Origin: Hemileia vastatrix
Taxonomy: Eukaryota > Basidiomycota > Pucciniomycetes > Pucciniales > Zaghouaniaceae
NCBI GenBank assembly: GCA_030280995.1
Contig: JASXTE010000017.1
Location: forward strand, 25,308,498-25,372,497
Direction: 5' to 3'
Length of the DNA: 64,000 nt
This document shows, one piece after another, positions 45,967-60,397 of this stretch (the first letter of the stretch is position 1; every line of letters starts with the position of its first letter). The position numbers and the translations under genes were made by a program. The notes under the pieces are model-generated. The model ran no database searches and was not told the DNA's origin. It saw only the letters and a program-made list of their open reading frames with translations.

Positions 45967-46398
45967 TTATTTTGATTTAAATTTTTTCAAGAGATTTTCA
46001 AGATCAGAGATTTCCTTTTCTGGAATCCACTGGTCATATTCACTTGATTTATTTTTAAATCTTAATAGATACTCAACTCCCTTTTCTTTAGTAAGGTGTC
46101 TCTTTTTAAGTATCTTTTCAATTTCTGCCTTTTCAACTATTTCTTCAGGTTGCTGTTTATGCCTTCCTGATCTTCTTGGAAATAGAACAGTATCATTTGA
46201 ATGGTATGGTTTTATAAGAGAAATAGGAAATACTGAATGTTTTCTATCATAAGGTGCATATAGAATAACCTCAACAGCATTATTACCAACCATCTTTTTC
46301 ACTACAAATGGTCCAATGAATGGATCCTTCAATTTAACATTACCATTTAAATTGAAATATAGTGTTGAAATAAGGACTTCATCACCCTCTTTTAACAT
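45967..46398 (-). pseudogene. Integrase C-terminus and chromodomain of D
   Basis: The segment begins with the integrase C-terminal region (LKEGDEVLIS, GPFVVKKM). Its last ~50 residues form a chromodomain (EIEKILKKRH, EYLLRFKNKSSEYDQWIPEK) with the aromatic W and Y positions of the family; chromodomains direct integration to modified histone H3. It is separated from the integrase core by a frame break. Confidence 0.85.
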
Positions 46399-46473
46399 TT
46401 GTACTTAACGGGCTTTATCCCATCTTTTCTTTTCATACTTAAAGGCCTTATTTATACATTCTTGAGCATGTTT

Positions 46474-47049
46474 TCAGCATAATTCTTGCATCTGAAGAAA
46501 AGATTTAGTACCTGGATGGATATCCAATCTAGGTAATTTATTAAGAGTTTTAGCAGGGGTATTAGGTACATAACCCAACCATAACTCAAATGGCTTTTTG
46601 CCAGTGACAGAATGTACTGTACTATTGTATGCAAATTCTAAACCTGGGATAAGGTTTACCCAATCATGCACAAAATTTTCATTGTATTTAGAGTTAAGAC
46701 CAAAAGCACAATATCTTCTTATCATATCTTCTAAAGTTTGTATCATTCTTTCTGCTAGCCCATCAGTTTGTGGATGGTGTGCTGTAGAAAGTTTTAATTG
46801 ACACCCTGAAAAATCCATAAGTGATACCCAGAACTCAGAAGTAAATTTAGTATCTCTGTCAGAAACTATTGCTTTGGTGAAACATGATATATTTAACATT
46901 TGTGTCCACCATAAAAAAGCTAAGTCCTTTGCAGAAACCTCTTTGTGGGTAGGAATAAATTTACACATTTTTGTAAATCTATCTACAATTACCCAGAAGG
47001 AGTTATAACTCTTATGCCCTGCTATTGGCAAACCTGTTACAAAGTCCAT
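46474..47049 (-). pseudogene. Integrase core of D
   Basis: The DDE order is visible: MDFVTGLP, then VSDRDTKFTS, then TDGLAERMIQ. SAHHPQTDGL-type wording is represented by STAHHPQTDGL. The frame is lost after about 191 codons. Confidence 0.88.
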
Positions 47050-47109
47050 GTTAATAATCTGCCATGGAGCTTTTGGTTGCTCAATTTGTTGTAATAAACC
47101 AGCTTTTTT

Positions 47110-47715
47110 TCATGTTAATCTTTTAGATTTTTGACAAGAATCACATGTCTCAACATATTTTTGAACATCCTCAGACATGTTAATCCACCAAGATGTGTTT
47201 TTTACTCTGGTTAATGTTTTATGATAGTCAAAATGACCTGCCAATATATCATCATGAAATATACTTAACATTAACTCCTTCATTGAAGGGGAAATTACAA
47301 TTACATTAATTAATTTTTTCCTGTAATATATAAAACCATCCTCAATGGAAAATTTTTCTTTTTCTAATGCCTCTTTATACTTTTTTGGTAATGCTTTTAT
47401 TAAAACATTCATTGAAACATTAGATGGATCATTTAATATTGTAGTGAGTTTACTCAAGTCAGGATCTGAAGCATACATATCAAGAATTGATTGCATAAAT
47501 TCATCCTCAAGATCTACAATATAAATGCCATAAATGTTAATAATCTCTGATTCAGGAACATAAGCAGGATTATTATCATTATTAGGAAGAGGTACTCTAG
47601 ATAACAGATCTACATTAAAGTGTAAGGTACCTGCTCTATGTGTAATACTCATCTGTCCTCTGTACTCTTGTACAGATAATTGCCATCTAAACATGTGTCT
47701 ATTAGGAGTTTTCAT
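47110..47715 (-). pseudogene. RNase H end and integrase zinc domain of D
   Basis: It starts with RWQLSVQEYRGQMSITHRAG (end of RNase H and tether), then an HHCC domain (HDDILAGHFDYHK, CDSCQKSK). A stop follows. Confidence 0.85.
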
Positions 47716-48384
47716 ATTTAAGAGTGACTTAACTGCACTACAGTCAGTTATTAACTCAAATTTTTGGTCTTAAAGGTAATAATGTAGCTTCTAAAGAGCC
47801 CATACTACTGCCAAACATTCAAGTTGTGTAGCACCATATTTCAATTAACTACCCTTTAGAGTACGTGAAATATATCAAATTACTACTTATGAAATTTTTC
47901 CTTCAATAAGTTGTTTTTGATGCAAAGCAGCACCCATACCAATAAAACTTGCCTCTGTATATAATAAAAAAGGTAATTGGAAATCTGGTAATCCCAAGAT
48001 AGGAGCTGTCATTAAACATTCTTTCAACTTATCAAAAGCCTGTTGTCTTTAATAATTCCAAATGAAAGCTTCTGATTTCTTTATCAGTGTGGTCAATGGT
48101 GCAGAAATTAATTGGTAGTTTTTTATATATTGTCTATAATAACCACACATACCAAGAAAATATTGTACATCCTTTACATTTTGAGGAATGCCAATATTCT
48201 TTATTGCAGCCACTTTATTTTGGTCTACACATATTTGTAAGACAGATACAATATGACCAAGCACTTTAAAAGATTCAAACCCAAATTTACATTTTTTCAA
48301 TGCAAGGGTCATTTTTATTTCATCCATTTTTGGAAATACCTTCTTTAAATGGATTAAGTGTTCATCATAAGTCTCAGAGAACAC
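47716..48384 (-). pseudogene. RT thumb/connection and RNase H of D, broken
   Basis: It resumes directly after the CACTA insertion with VFSETYDEHLIHLKKVF and continues through LKKCKFGFESFKVLGHIVS and FLGMCGYYRQYI. Downstream RNase H fragments carry several stops (47716-48048). Confidence 0.85.
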
Positions 48385-48387
48385 TAT

Positions 48388-48428
48388 CACCATGGGAAAT
48401 CTAGGGGTGAATTGCTAGCAATCCCCTC
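48388..48428. repeat. Left terminal inverted repeat of copy 2
   Basis: Starts CACCATGGGAAATCTAGGGG and contains the GCTAGC-centred palindrome ATTGCTAGCAAT. Confidence 0.95.
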
Positions 48429-48949
48429 TCTTGAAATTTAGAGTGTCCCTTAAATATGCCAGGTTTATGAATACTTTATAAACATAAGTAAGTTAGAGTT
48501 AGATTTACATTTATTCTCAGTTTGATTATAGACAGAATATCAACTGATTCCAAATTATGCACAAGTTGATCCTCCAGAACTTGATTTTGGTCCTCTGATG
48601 AGAACGAATTGTGAACAAATTGATCTAAGCTAAGCTTATGCATATATAATAATTCAGGATACTTGCTCTATTAAATTTGATAATAAAAAAATATTGATGA
48701 ATTTATATAAAAAAAATTATTATGTAAGATATTAAATTATAAATTTAGGCATCATAGGAGGGCACGTAATAGAACTTAATTATACTATGTGACACCTTAA
48801 TACTGTATCACGCAGTTTGAAACATTTAAAACAAAATGAGTCATGATGGGCAATGAAATTGCTTGGACAGACACTTTCAAAATTAATACTGACCATAATA
48901 CACAAGTATGAAACCTTGGCATCTATCCAATAAAAGATTTTCCTTCTGA

Positions 48950-51900
48950 TAAATGAATTTTTCTTAGTTACTACCTGCTAAAAAGTGTCCTTCTGTGGTT
49001 TGTCTGACCTTTAGGGGGGTAATTTGGCCACATCACACTACTTCTATTTCCATGATTGACCAAAACATCATCCTCATTCCCATCTAAAGAGTTAATCTCA
49101 TCTGACTGTGGCTGATCAAAGGGGTCCACCACAAGTTTAGCCAAAATTTTGGTGAACACTTTTTTGATGGATAGTGACTAACTGGTGCTTTCCGAAATTT
49201 TCCACCTCAAGTTAGGATAAACTTCAGGAGCATAAATTTATTATGAATACCAAATTTACTGAAGAATACTTTTGCCCTAGCTACTCTGCATCATAAAAGT
49301 GTCCAACTGAGGTTTAGCCATAATTCAGGTAGACACTTTTGGAAAGACACAGTCTGATAGGTTTAATATCTATATATGGCAATAAGAATCAGTTTTTTAT
49401 CAACATGGAACTAGAATTAAATGAATATTGCCAAAGTGTCCACCTGAAGTTTGGCCAAAATACAGGTGGAAATTTTTATGAGGATTACTTGATGAAATGA
49501 AGAAGACTTGCAATTACTTTCCATCATAAAATTTTCAAACTTAAGTTTATCAAAAATTGTGGTGACACTTTTGCCAGATCCAGTCATATGGAATCAACTC
49601 TCTATATGGCAATGAGAATCAATTTTTAGTCAACATGGCATTAGAAGTAATTCTATATGGAAAAACTTTCCACCTGATTTTTGGCCAAAAATAAGTTGGA
49701 AATGTTTATGAGGAATAATAGATTAGCTAAAGAAGACTTGAACCCTACTACTGTCCATCATAAAAGTGTCCACCAGAAGAATTCTCAAACTTGTGGTTGA
49801 CACCTTTGGCCTGGTCCAGCCTTATGGGATCAATTCTGCATATGGAAATGAGGATTTAATTTGGTCAATCATGGTACTAGAAGTAATTTGATATAGATAA
49901 AGTTTCCAACTAAATATTGGAAAAAAATCAGTTGAAAACTTCATTTAGTTTTTCAAAAAATCAAATTAAGTAAAACTTTATTCCTGATGATGCCCATTTT
50001 ATCCAACACCTCTTCTGAGCCTTGAAAGTAGGCATTTAGCTTGAATTTAAAATTTCATATAAAATCCTTATTATTCAACTTATTACTTTTTATCCCTTTT
50101 TTTTCTTTTAGATATCAATTAATTTTATGTAAAACAAATCATTTTCATAATTTTTTACCTGTATTTAATAGAATTATTAAAGGTTTAACATCACCCTGTA
50201 AGCATTTGGCACATGTTTTTTTGCTATACTAATAAAAATAATAATATACTGGTAAAAAAAAATTGATCAAATGATAAAATATTAATAAAACAGAAAGATC
50301 AAATACCAGTGGATATGTTTTAAAAAAATACCAGTTTCACTGAAGAAGAGCTGCACCCTAGATACTCACCATCAAAAAAGTGTCCAACACAAGTTCGGCC
50401 GAGCTTGTGCTGGACACTTTTCGTCAGTTGCAGTCATATGAGATCAATTCTTGCTATGGCAATGAAAAAAAATTTTTGGATAAAAAACTTCACTAGAAGT
50501 AGTTTTACATAGCCAAATTTTCTACCTAGATTTCATCCAAACCACAGGTGCACAATTTTTTATCTTTGAAAAAAAGTCAATTTAGTACAATTTATCCATG
50601 ATGGCTCTCATTCGCTTCAACACCTCTACTGGCCTTTGGTAGTAGAAATATTACTTGGATTTCTTTTTTCATATTTGATCCCTTTAACTTAATTTTTTAT
50701 TCCTAATATTGCTTTTGGATATCAATTAATAATTATTAAAATAAACTATTTTCATATCTTTATTCATTTATTTAATAATATTATAAATGGCATAACATCA
50801 CCTGGTATGCATTTGGCACATGAGTTTTTTCTATACTTATAAAATTAATAATATAATGGTGACCAAAAATTAATCAAATGATATTAATGAGTGAGGAACA
50901 AATATAAAATACCAGTAGAAATGTTTGTAAGAAATACTAGATGAACTGAACAGAAATTCTACCCTAGCTACCACCACACAATATGGGGGGCGGACTTGCT
51001 AGTGAGTCCGCAACCTTGGACCCAAACTCACAACAGATTGAACACACATTGAGCTATTGATAAAGGAACCATACAATCAGGAATGAATACCACTCAGCAG
51101 AACAGTTTTAGGTGGGTGTTCAACTGGAGTTCAGTTTGGGTTCAGTATGAGTTCAGTCTGAGTTCCATCTGAGTTCCATCTCAGTTCAGGTTGAGGACTT
51201 GCTAGCAAGTCCACCCCCTATATTGCGTAGTGTACTCTACATTAAAAAAGTGTCCAGCACAAGCTCAGCCGAACTTGTGCTGGACACTTATGGTCAGGTG
51301 CAGTCAGATGGGAGAAATTCTCTCTATAGAAATGAAGATATATTTTTGATATAAAATTACACTAGAAGTAGTTTGATATGGCAAAATATTCATGCTGAAG
51401 TTTTGGTAAAGCTCAAGTGGATTTTTTTTTTATTTTTACAAAAAAGAAAATTTAGTGCAAGTTTAGCCCTGATTGTTCTAATTTAATTCAACATCTCTTT
51501 TTTCTGTTTATGGCAGGAATTTAACTTGGATTTTAATTTTCATCTTTGATTTCTTTTATTTTACTTTATTCCTCTCATATTGCTTTTGGATAGAAGTTTA
51601 TTTTTTGTAAAATAAATCATTTTCATATTTTTTTACTTTATTTAATAATATTATAAAAGGTGTAACATCACCCAGTATTCATTTGGCACACAATTTTTTG
51701 CTATACTGATAATATTAATAATATAATGGTGAGACAAAATAAATCAATTGATAAATATGAGTGAGGAACAAAGATTTAATAACAGTGGAAATGTTTATAA
51801 GAAATTTCAGATGATTAAAAATGACTTGCACCCTGGATACTCTTCATGATAAAAGTGTCCAGCACAAGTTTTGCCAAACTTGTGATGGACACTTTTGGTT

Positions 51901-54900
51901 GCACACCGTCAGACACAATCAATTCTTTTTAAGGAAATGAGACTGAATTATCACTCCATCATTTCACTAAAAGTAGTTTTACATAGACAAATTGTCCCCT
52001 GGAAGTTTGTCCAAACCTAAGGTAGACAATTTTTTCCTTTGGTAAAAAGTAAATTTGATCCATGTTAATCTATGATGGTGCCCATTTTTTCTGAAGCCTC
52101 TACTGGCTCATGATAGCGGAAATTATACTTAATATCTTTATTTCATGTTTGATTTCTTTAATTTTAATCTTACCCTTTTATTTATCCTTTAGCTTTTAAA
52201 TATCAATTTTATTTTGGTAAAACTGATAACTTTCACATTTTTTTATATTTATTATATTATATTATTAAAGTTTTAAAATCATCCATTGTACATTCATTAC
52301 ACATTTTTTTGCTATACTAAAAACATTAATAATATAATGGTGACTAAAAAAAAATCAAATAATAAATATGGATGACACAGAAAGATCAAATACCCATAGA
52401 CATTTTTAAAATGAATATAAGATTAACTGAAGAAGACTTGCACCCTAGCTTCTCTCCATCATAAAAGTGTCCAGCACAATTTCAGCTGAGCTTGTGCTGG
52501 AAACTTTTGGTTGCATGCAGTCAGATGGGATAAATTAACTCAATGGAAGTTAAAATGAATTTTTGCTCAATCATTGCACAAGAAGTAGCTTTATACTGCT
52601 ATACTATCCTCCTGATTTTTTGGAAAACATCAGGTGGACACTTTTATTAATATTTAAAAAAAGAAAAAATATTCCAAATCTAGAACTGTTGGTGCAAATT
52701 TGGTCTGAAAACTCAAATTATCTTTGATGGCAGAAATTCTATTTGAATGTTTAATTTCATATTTAATCACTTTTATTTTACTTTTTTATTACTATTTTTG
52801 CTTTCAAATATCAATTTATTTATTGTAAAACTAATAATTTTCATATTTTTTTTACTTTTATTTAATAAGATTATGAAAGATGTAGCATCTCCCAGTATGC
52901 ATTTGGCTTACAAATTTTTTCAATACTAATAACATTAATATTATAATGGTGAAAAACAATGAATCAAATGATAAATATGAATGATACAGAAAGATCATAT
53001 ACAAGTGGATTTATTTATAAGGAATACCTGATGAACTGAAGAAGACCTGCACCCTAGATACTAACCATCATAAAAGTATCCAGCATAAGTTCGGCGGAAC
53101 TTGTGCTGGACACTTTTGGTTGCATGCAGTCAGATGGGATAAATTTACTCTATGGAAATGAAAATGACATTTTGCTCAATCATTGCACAATAAGTAGTTT
53201 GATATTGCCAAAATGTCCTCCTGATGAATTTTCAAAACTCATCAGGACACTTTCTTTGGTTTAACAAAAAAGAAAATATAGTGCAAGTTTAGCCCTGGTG
53301 GTGCACATTTGATCTAAAACCTCTACTTGTTATTGATAGTGGGAATTTTCCTTAGATTTTTTTTCTTATTTTATCCCTTTTATTTTACTTTTTTATTGCT
53401 CATATTGCTTTGGACATCAATTTTTAATTTTTAAAATAAATAATTTTCATACTCTTATAGCTTTATTTAATAATATATGATTAAAGGTGGAACACCACCT
53501 GGTATGCATTTTTCACACAAGTTATTACTATAGTAATAAAGTTAACAATATAATGATGACAAAAAATTAATCAAATGGTAAATTTAAATGACACAGAAAG
53601 ATCAAATTCCAGTGGAAATGTTTATAAGAAATCTCTTTTGAGTTTAAGAAGATTTGCTGTATGCCTACTCTCAATTATAAAAGTGTCCAGCACAAGTTTA
53701 GCCGAACTTGTGCTGGACACTTTTGGTTGCATGAAGTCATATGAGATAAATTCTCTCTATGGCAATAAAAAATGATATTTCACTCAATTATTGAAGTAAA
53801 GAATGTTTAATATTGTAGAATTGTCCCCTGGATGTCTGTCCAAACCTCAGTTCAAAATTTGTTAGCTATACATAAAAGTAAGTTTAGACCAAGTCTTGAC
53901 CTAGGGGTCCCCAACTGTCCCAACACCACGTCTGGCTCTTGATAGTAAAAATTTTACTTGTATTTTTTATTTTGTATTTGATCCCATTTATTTTCATTTT
54001 ACTTTTATATTACTCTTTTTAATTTTAAATATCAATTTATTTTTTTAAAAACTAAACATATTCATATTTTTTTAACTTTATATAATAATATTATTTAAGT
54101 TGTAACATCACCAATTTTGCATTTGGCATGCAGGTTTTTGCTATACTAGAAACATTAATAATATATATGGTGACAAAAAATTAATTATAAGATAAATATG
54201 AATGATAAAAAAAGTTAAAAACCCAATAGAAATGTGAAAAAAAAACTGATGTACTGAGAAACACTTCCACCCTAGCTACTCTCCATCATAAAAGTGTCCA
54301 GCACAAGTTCGGCCGAACTTGTGCTGGAAACTTTTGTTCAGGTGCAGTCAGATGGGATCAATTCTCTCTGTGGAAATTAAATTTAAAAAAATGCTAAATA
54401 ATTACATTAGAAGTAGTTTGGTATGGCTGAATTATCCACCTTGAGTTTTTCCAAACCTCAGGTGAAAAATTTTTTATCTTTAAAAAAAATTAAATTTTAT
54501 CAAATTTAGCCCTGATGGCACCCATTTGTTTCAACACCTCTACTGGCTCTTGAAGGCAGGAATTTTTCTTGAATTTTTCTTTTTCATATTTGATTTCTTT
54601 TACTTTACTTTTTTATCACTCATGTTACATTTGGATATTAATTTATAATTTTGGAAAAGAAATCATTTTCTTATTTTTTTAACATTTTTTAATAATATTA
54701 TAAAAGGTGTAATATAACATGGCATGCATTTGGCGCACAAGTTTTTTCTGTACTAATAAAATTAATAAAATTTTAATGACAAAAAATTAATCAGATAATA
54801 AAATATGAATAACACAGAAAGATCAAATACCATTTGACATGTTCTAAAAAAATAACAGTTGCACTGAAGAAGACCTGCACCCTAGCTACTCTCCATCATA

Positions 54901-57300
54901 AAAGTGTCCAGCACAAGTTTGGCCAAACCTTTGCTGGACACTTTTGGTCAGGTGCAGTCAGATGGGATCAATTCTCTCTATGGAAATGAAAAAAATTACT
55001 TGATAAGAAACTTCACTAGATTTAGTTTGATATAGCTGAATTATCCACCTAGAGTTCATCCAAACCACAGGTACACAATTTTTTATCTTTAAAAAACAAT
55101 CAATTAAGTACAATTTATCCCTGACGGCTCTCATTTGCTTCAACATCTCTACTGTCCTTTGATATTAGCAATAATACTTGGATTTCTTTTTTCATATTTG
55201 ATCGCTTTAAATTAATTTTTTATTCCTTATATTGCTCTTGGATATCAATTAATAAATTTTAAAATAAATTATTTTAATATTTTTATACATTTTTTTAATA
55301 ATATTATAAAATGTGTAACATCACTCAGTATGCATTTGGCACACGATTTTTTGCTATACTTATATAATTAATAATATAATTAAGATAAAAAATTAATCAA
55401 ACAATATTTATGAGTGAGGCACAAAGATAAAATACCAGTAGACATGTTTGTAAGAAATACCAGATGAACTGAAGAAAAATTCTACCCCAGCCACTCTCCA
55501 TCATAGAAGTGTTCAGCACAAGTTCGGCCGAACTTGTGCTGGACATTTTTGGTCATGTGCAGTTAGATGGGATCAATTCTCTGTATAGCAACAGAAAATT
55601 TTTTTTATCAAATTTCACTAGAAGTAGTTTGGTTTAGCTGGATCATCTACCTGCTGTTCTGCCCAATGTCAGGTGTATAATTTTTTATCTTTAAAGAGAA
55701 GGTCACTTATTACAATGAAGCCCTGATGGCTCCCATTTGCTTTAACACCTCTACTGGCTCTTGATAGCAGGAATTTTTCCAGTATTTATTTCATATTTTA
55801 ACTCTTTGACTTTTATTTTACACTTTTATTCCTCTTTTTACTTTTAAATTTCAATTTAATTTTTGTAAAACTATTCCTTTCGATCTCTTTGAGATTAAAT
55901 TTACCTTTTTATCCCTCATATTGCTTTTGTATATCAATTTATTTTTTGTAAAAAAAATCATTTTCATATTTTTTTATCTTTATTTAATAATATTATAAAA
56001 GGTGTAACATCACCCAGTATGCATTTGGCACACGAGTTTTTGCTATACTTATAATATTAATAATATAATGGTGACAATAAATTAATCAAATGATATATAT
56101 GAGTGAGGCACAAAGATCAAGTACCAATGGACATGTTTATAAGAAATACCAGATTAACTGAAGAAAAATTCTACCCTAGCTACTCTCCGTCATAAATGTG
56201 TCCAGCACAAGTTCAGCTGAACTTGTGCTGGACACTTTTTGTCACATGCAGTCTGGTGTGATCAATTCTCTCTCAATCATTGAAATAGAAGTTGTTTGAT
56301 ATGGCAAAATGGTAATGCTGAAGTTTTTTTAAACCTCAGATTGGCACTTTTTTGTTTTTCAAAAAAGCAATTATAGTCCAAGTTTAGCCTCACTGGTGGA
56401 CATTTGCCCCAACATGTCTACTTGCTCTTGATGGCAGTATATTTATTTTAATTTTTTATTTTATATTTGATTCCTTTAATTTTACCTTTTTATCCCTCAT
56501 ATTGCTTTTGTATATCAATTTATTTTTTGTAAAACAAATCATTTTCATATTTTTTTACCTTTATTTAATAATATTATAAAAGGTGTAACATCACCCAGTA
56601 TGCATTTGGCACATGAGTTTTTGCTATATTTATAATATTAAAACATAATGGTGACAAAAAATCAATCAAATGATAAATATGAGTGAGGCACAAAGATCAA
56701 ATACCAGTGGACATGTTTATAAGAAATACCAGATGAACTGAAGAAAAATTCCACCCTAGCTAACCTCCATCATAAAAGTGTCCAGCACAAGTTTGGCCAA
56801 ACTTGTGCTGGACACTTTTGGTCACATGCAGTCTGATGTGATCAATTCTCTCTATTGCAATGAAGATGAATTTTTCTTCAATAATTGCACTATAAGTTGT
56901 TTGATATGGCAAAATTGTCATCCTGAAGGTTTGGTAAAGCTCCAGTGGATTTTTTTTTATTTTTACAAAAAAGAAATTATAGTCCAAGTTTAGTGCCACT
57001 GGTGGGCGTTCACCCCATCATGTCTACTTGCTTTTGATGGGAGGAATTTCACATTAATTTTTTATTTCATATTTGATCCCTTTAATTTTACCTTTTTATC
57101 CCTCATATTGCTTTTGGATATCAATTTATTTTTTGTAAAACAAATCATTTTCATATTTTTTTACCTTTATTTAATAATATTATAAAAGGTGTAACATCAC
57201 CCGGTATGCATTTGGCACATGAGCTTTTGCTATACTTATTATATTAATAACATAATGGTGACAAAAATCAATCAAATGATAAATATGAGTGAGGCACAAA
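48950..57300. repeat. ~600-bp palindromic tandem array (copy 2)
   Basis: Same architecture as 7140-15750. Main palindromes lie near 50387, 51249, 51857, 52464, 53070, 53681, 54293, 54901, 55507, 56198 and 56777. Compared with copy 1 it has one extra unit between 53700 and 54293, lacks the unit centred at 13416, and has one instead of two of the 14605/15211 pair. Confidence 0.9.
50972..51232. mobile_element. 261-bp CACTA-type MITE, copy 2
   Basis: Same length and ends as 20138-20398, with TSD TAC (50969-50971 and 51233-51235). Copy 1 of the host transposon has the empty site GCTACTCTACATT at about 9170-9182, so this insertion came after the two host copies separated. Confidence 0.95.
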
Positions 57301-57899
57301 GGTCAAATACCAATTAATCAATAGTTCTTTTTAATATTATAAATTTTTTGATTAAATAAAATGGTAATAATGAATTATATTTTTCATCCACAATTCCACT
57401 CTAATGATTCCCACTGCACAAAAAGGGTTCACTTGGTCCTTTCTTTACTGCTTGTGCATATATTTTATTGCCCACAGTACTACAATTTTTTGTAGTGATT
57501 ATCCCACATCTGATTCAGGAATATTTTTAAACAATATAAGTTTTTTTTACAAAAGACCTTATCATATCCAATATCCCACAAAAAATACAACCTGTTTTTG
57601 TATTAAAGCCCGTTAATTATTAAGAAATTGTTAAAATAATTAGATTAGACCCTGGCATAGCTAGATCCATACCAACCGACCTAAAGTCTTTTCAATATTG
57701 AAAACAATTAAATAAAATTATGATATCATACTAAATTATGGGAACCAACCATAATTCAGCACTTCTCATTTGCTCTGCTACAAAATGAGTGCATGTAGCA
57801 TTTTTCTAACGTCGGACTGTTTTTCTTCCTTCCCTCACACCTTTAGTCCAGAATGAAAATTTAGTATGAGTTTTGGTCAAAATGGTTTGCCAGTGTTAT

Positions 57900-58250
57900 C
57901 TGTATGCAATATGAATTCATATTGCATATTTCTATTTATGCATATAATATACTCGTTAAGCATCATTTTTTTTGCATTTTTCAATCATTATGCATATTTA
58001 TGCATATTCATATGCATATTCATTATACAGATTTATACGCATATTAATATATTTTATTCATATACGTATATGCACCTTTTTTTTGCAAATTCAATATGCA
58101 TGTTTTTAATGCATATTCAATATGCATATTTTTATGCATATTTTATGCATATTCAATATGCATATTTTATGCATATTCAATGTGCATATTTTTTATGCAT
58201 AATCAGTATGCATATTTTTATGCATATTTATTCTTAATAGTCATTATGCA
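57900..58250. repeat. TGCATATT minisatellite (copy 2)
   Basis: Homologous to 16340-16700, with a different number and order of units. Confidence 0.8.
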
Positions 58251-58592
58251 TACACTTTGGATAGGCAATTCACATCAATTTTTAGCATGCAATAAGTATC
58301 CACCATGCAAATTCAAATGCATATGCATCTATATCATACACGCAACATATATTCAAGTTTAATATTTGAATATTAAGGTATGCTAAGTGATGTTGTTCAA
58401 CCTTTTGCCAAACCTGAGATTAACTGATGTTCAATGTGGTTCTTAAGCTCTGCTCAAGGAGGGATTGTTCTGGATTCAATCTGTGACAGTTTATTTTTTC
58501 AATGTTTTTTCATCAGATTTAAAAACATCTTTCTGACAGTTTCAGGATGGTTTCCCAACAGTTTCCTGACAAATTCCTAATAGTTTCAAAAA

Positions 58593-58633
58593 GAGGGAAC
58601 TGCTAGCAGTTCACCCCCAGATTTCCCGTGGTG
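58593..58633. repeat. Right terminal inverted repeat of copy 2
   Basis: Ends CCCGTGGTG and contains GAACTGCTAGCAGTTC. It is followed by TAT. Confidence 0.95.
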
Positions 58634-60370
58634 TATGATGTCATCAATGTATACCATTAACCATCCCTCAATTATTTCATTATGGAATGTTATATCCATC
58701 AACTTCTGAAATACTGATGGAGCATTTTTTAGTCCAAATGGAATCCTGACATATTTATAAATTCCCATGTGTGTTGTTATCAACACAAAGTTCTGTGAAT
58801 TCTTTTCAACAGGAATTTGATGGTACCCTTTATTTCCATCTAAGCAACTTATATACTTAGCACCTTTGAGGGTAGCATGTATAGAGGCAATCCTTGGCAA
58901 AGGATAAATATCATCTACTGTAAGTGTATTTAATGCTCTAAACCCAACGCAAAGTCTTGCTTTATCTTTTTCATAAGAAATTAGCACTGGTGATATTACA
59001 CAATATTTTGGTGTAGTTTCAACCTTTTCAAAAATGTTCATTTTTAATAACATCTTAATATTATCCTCTATGTCTTTTCTCTTCATTGGTGAAGCAGGGT
59101 ATGGTTTCTTTTTAAGACTAGCAGGAATATTATCCATATCACAGGTTAAACTAATCTTCATTTCATGATCTTTTACAAGGTCAAGTTCATTTGTACCATG
59201 TGCAAAAGCCATTGGAAATGCTTTAATTATGTCCAAAATATTATTTTTCTCAGCTTTGCTTATCTGAGTGCCAAATGATTCTTTTGAAATTTCTGTTTCC
59301 AGAAGTTCCATCTCATTGGATTCTCTTCCTTTGCACGGAATACTTGTTACTGACTCAATGTGTAAGACTGTGTTAAAAGAATTTATTTTAAATTTCCTTT
59401 TACCATTCATGCCAATTGTAAATTTGTTATTTGCAGGGTCTAATTTCACACCAAACTTAGTCAGAATATCATTTCCAATGATAAAACAGTTACTACAGTT
59501 AGTATTATCCATTACTACAAAGTCACAAGTTATTCTTACATAACCATGTTGATGTTTAAAGAAAACAGCAGCTTTGTATCTTCCAATGGGATGTAGCACT
59601 GATCCAAAACCTCTCCAAATATTACTTTGAAGGGGTTCAAGCTTAGAATTATATTCACTATCAATTTTCTGTAATGTATTAGTAGAAATAACAGAGCCAA
59701 CAGCTCCTATGTCCAATACTATATTAACATTTTCACCAGAAATGATAGCTGGAACTGTGATAGGTGTCATTCTAAAGTTATCAGCTTGTATATCTTTAAT
59801 GATTTCAGCATCCTCAAAATTCATTAAAGATTCATTTGAGTCCATATTTAATATTGGTTTGTCAAAGATGGACAAATCGTCTTCCAACATAAAGACTTCA
59901 TTTTCATCACTATATGAGATATTAATGTCATAATCACTTGAATCTTTACTTTTCTCTGTTTCAATTTCAGATTCATGTTGATTTTCAACAATATTTATAT
60001 TCTTCTCACATTTGTGACCTTTAACCCAAGGTTTGTTAAACTTATAACAAGTATTTGTCTCATACTTTTTTTGTACTAAATGTGCAGTAAGTTTTTTCTG
60101 CTTCTCCTGAAGTGTTTTTGAATTCCGATTTTTCACAGGTTCAACATTTTGTTTATAAGTGGAATACCTTGTTTCATACTTATGGTTTAATAATATTTCA
60201 TTGCAAATATTAATAAAGTCAGAATATTCAGTAACATTAATTGTTCTAGCTACAACAATGTCTCTGATAGATATAGGTAATTTATATATTATCTTATCTT
60301 TCCATAAGTTAAAATCCATGTTAGGCTCAGTGGCTTTTAATATTTTATTTAAATTCATTAGAAATACCAT
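58634..60370 (-). pseudogene. Nucleocapsid, protease and RT N-terminal half of D
   Basis: In one frame from ATG 60370: the Gag C-terminus (DFNLWKDKIIYKLPISIRDI), a degenerate knuckle CYKFNKPWVKGHKC in which the second Cys is Phe, a protease region with LDIGAVGSVIS near 59710 where the usual D-T/S-G is D-I-G, and then RT (ARLCVGFRALNTLT, LDGNKGYHQIPV, IPFGLKNAPSVFQKLMD) up to MVYIDDI, where the CACTA-like copy begins. The D-I-G change removes the conserved protease Thr/Ser. Confidence 0.9.
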
Positions 60371-60397
60371 AGGTTTGTCACCATTGAACGGATTATA

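Larger units (their letters stand above)
48388..58633. mobile_element. CACTA-like DNA transposon, copy 2 (complete ends)
   Basis: 10,246 bp including a 261-bp MITE. The left end (48388-48428) and right end (58593-58633) are 41-bp inverted repeats matching at 36 of 41 positions. The TSD is TAT (48385-48387 and 58634-58636). The insertion splits the YIDDI...VFSE motif of D's reverse transcriptase precisely; removing it with one TAT restores a continuous reading frame at the junction. No transposase is seen. It differs from copy 1 by gain or loss of whole tandem units and by the MITE. Confidence 0.95.
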
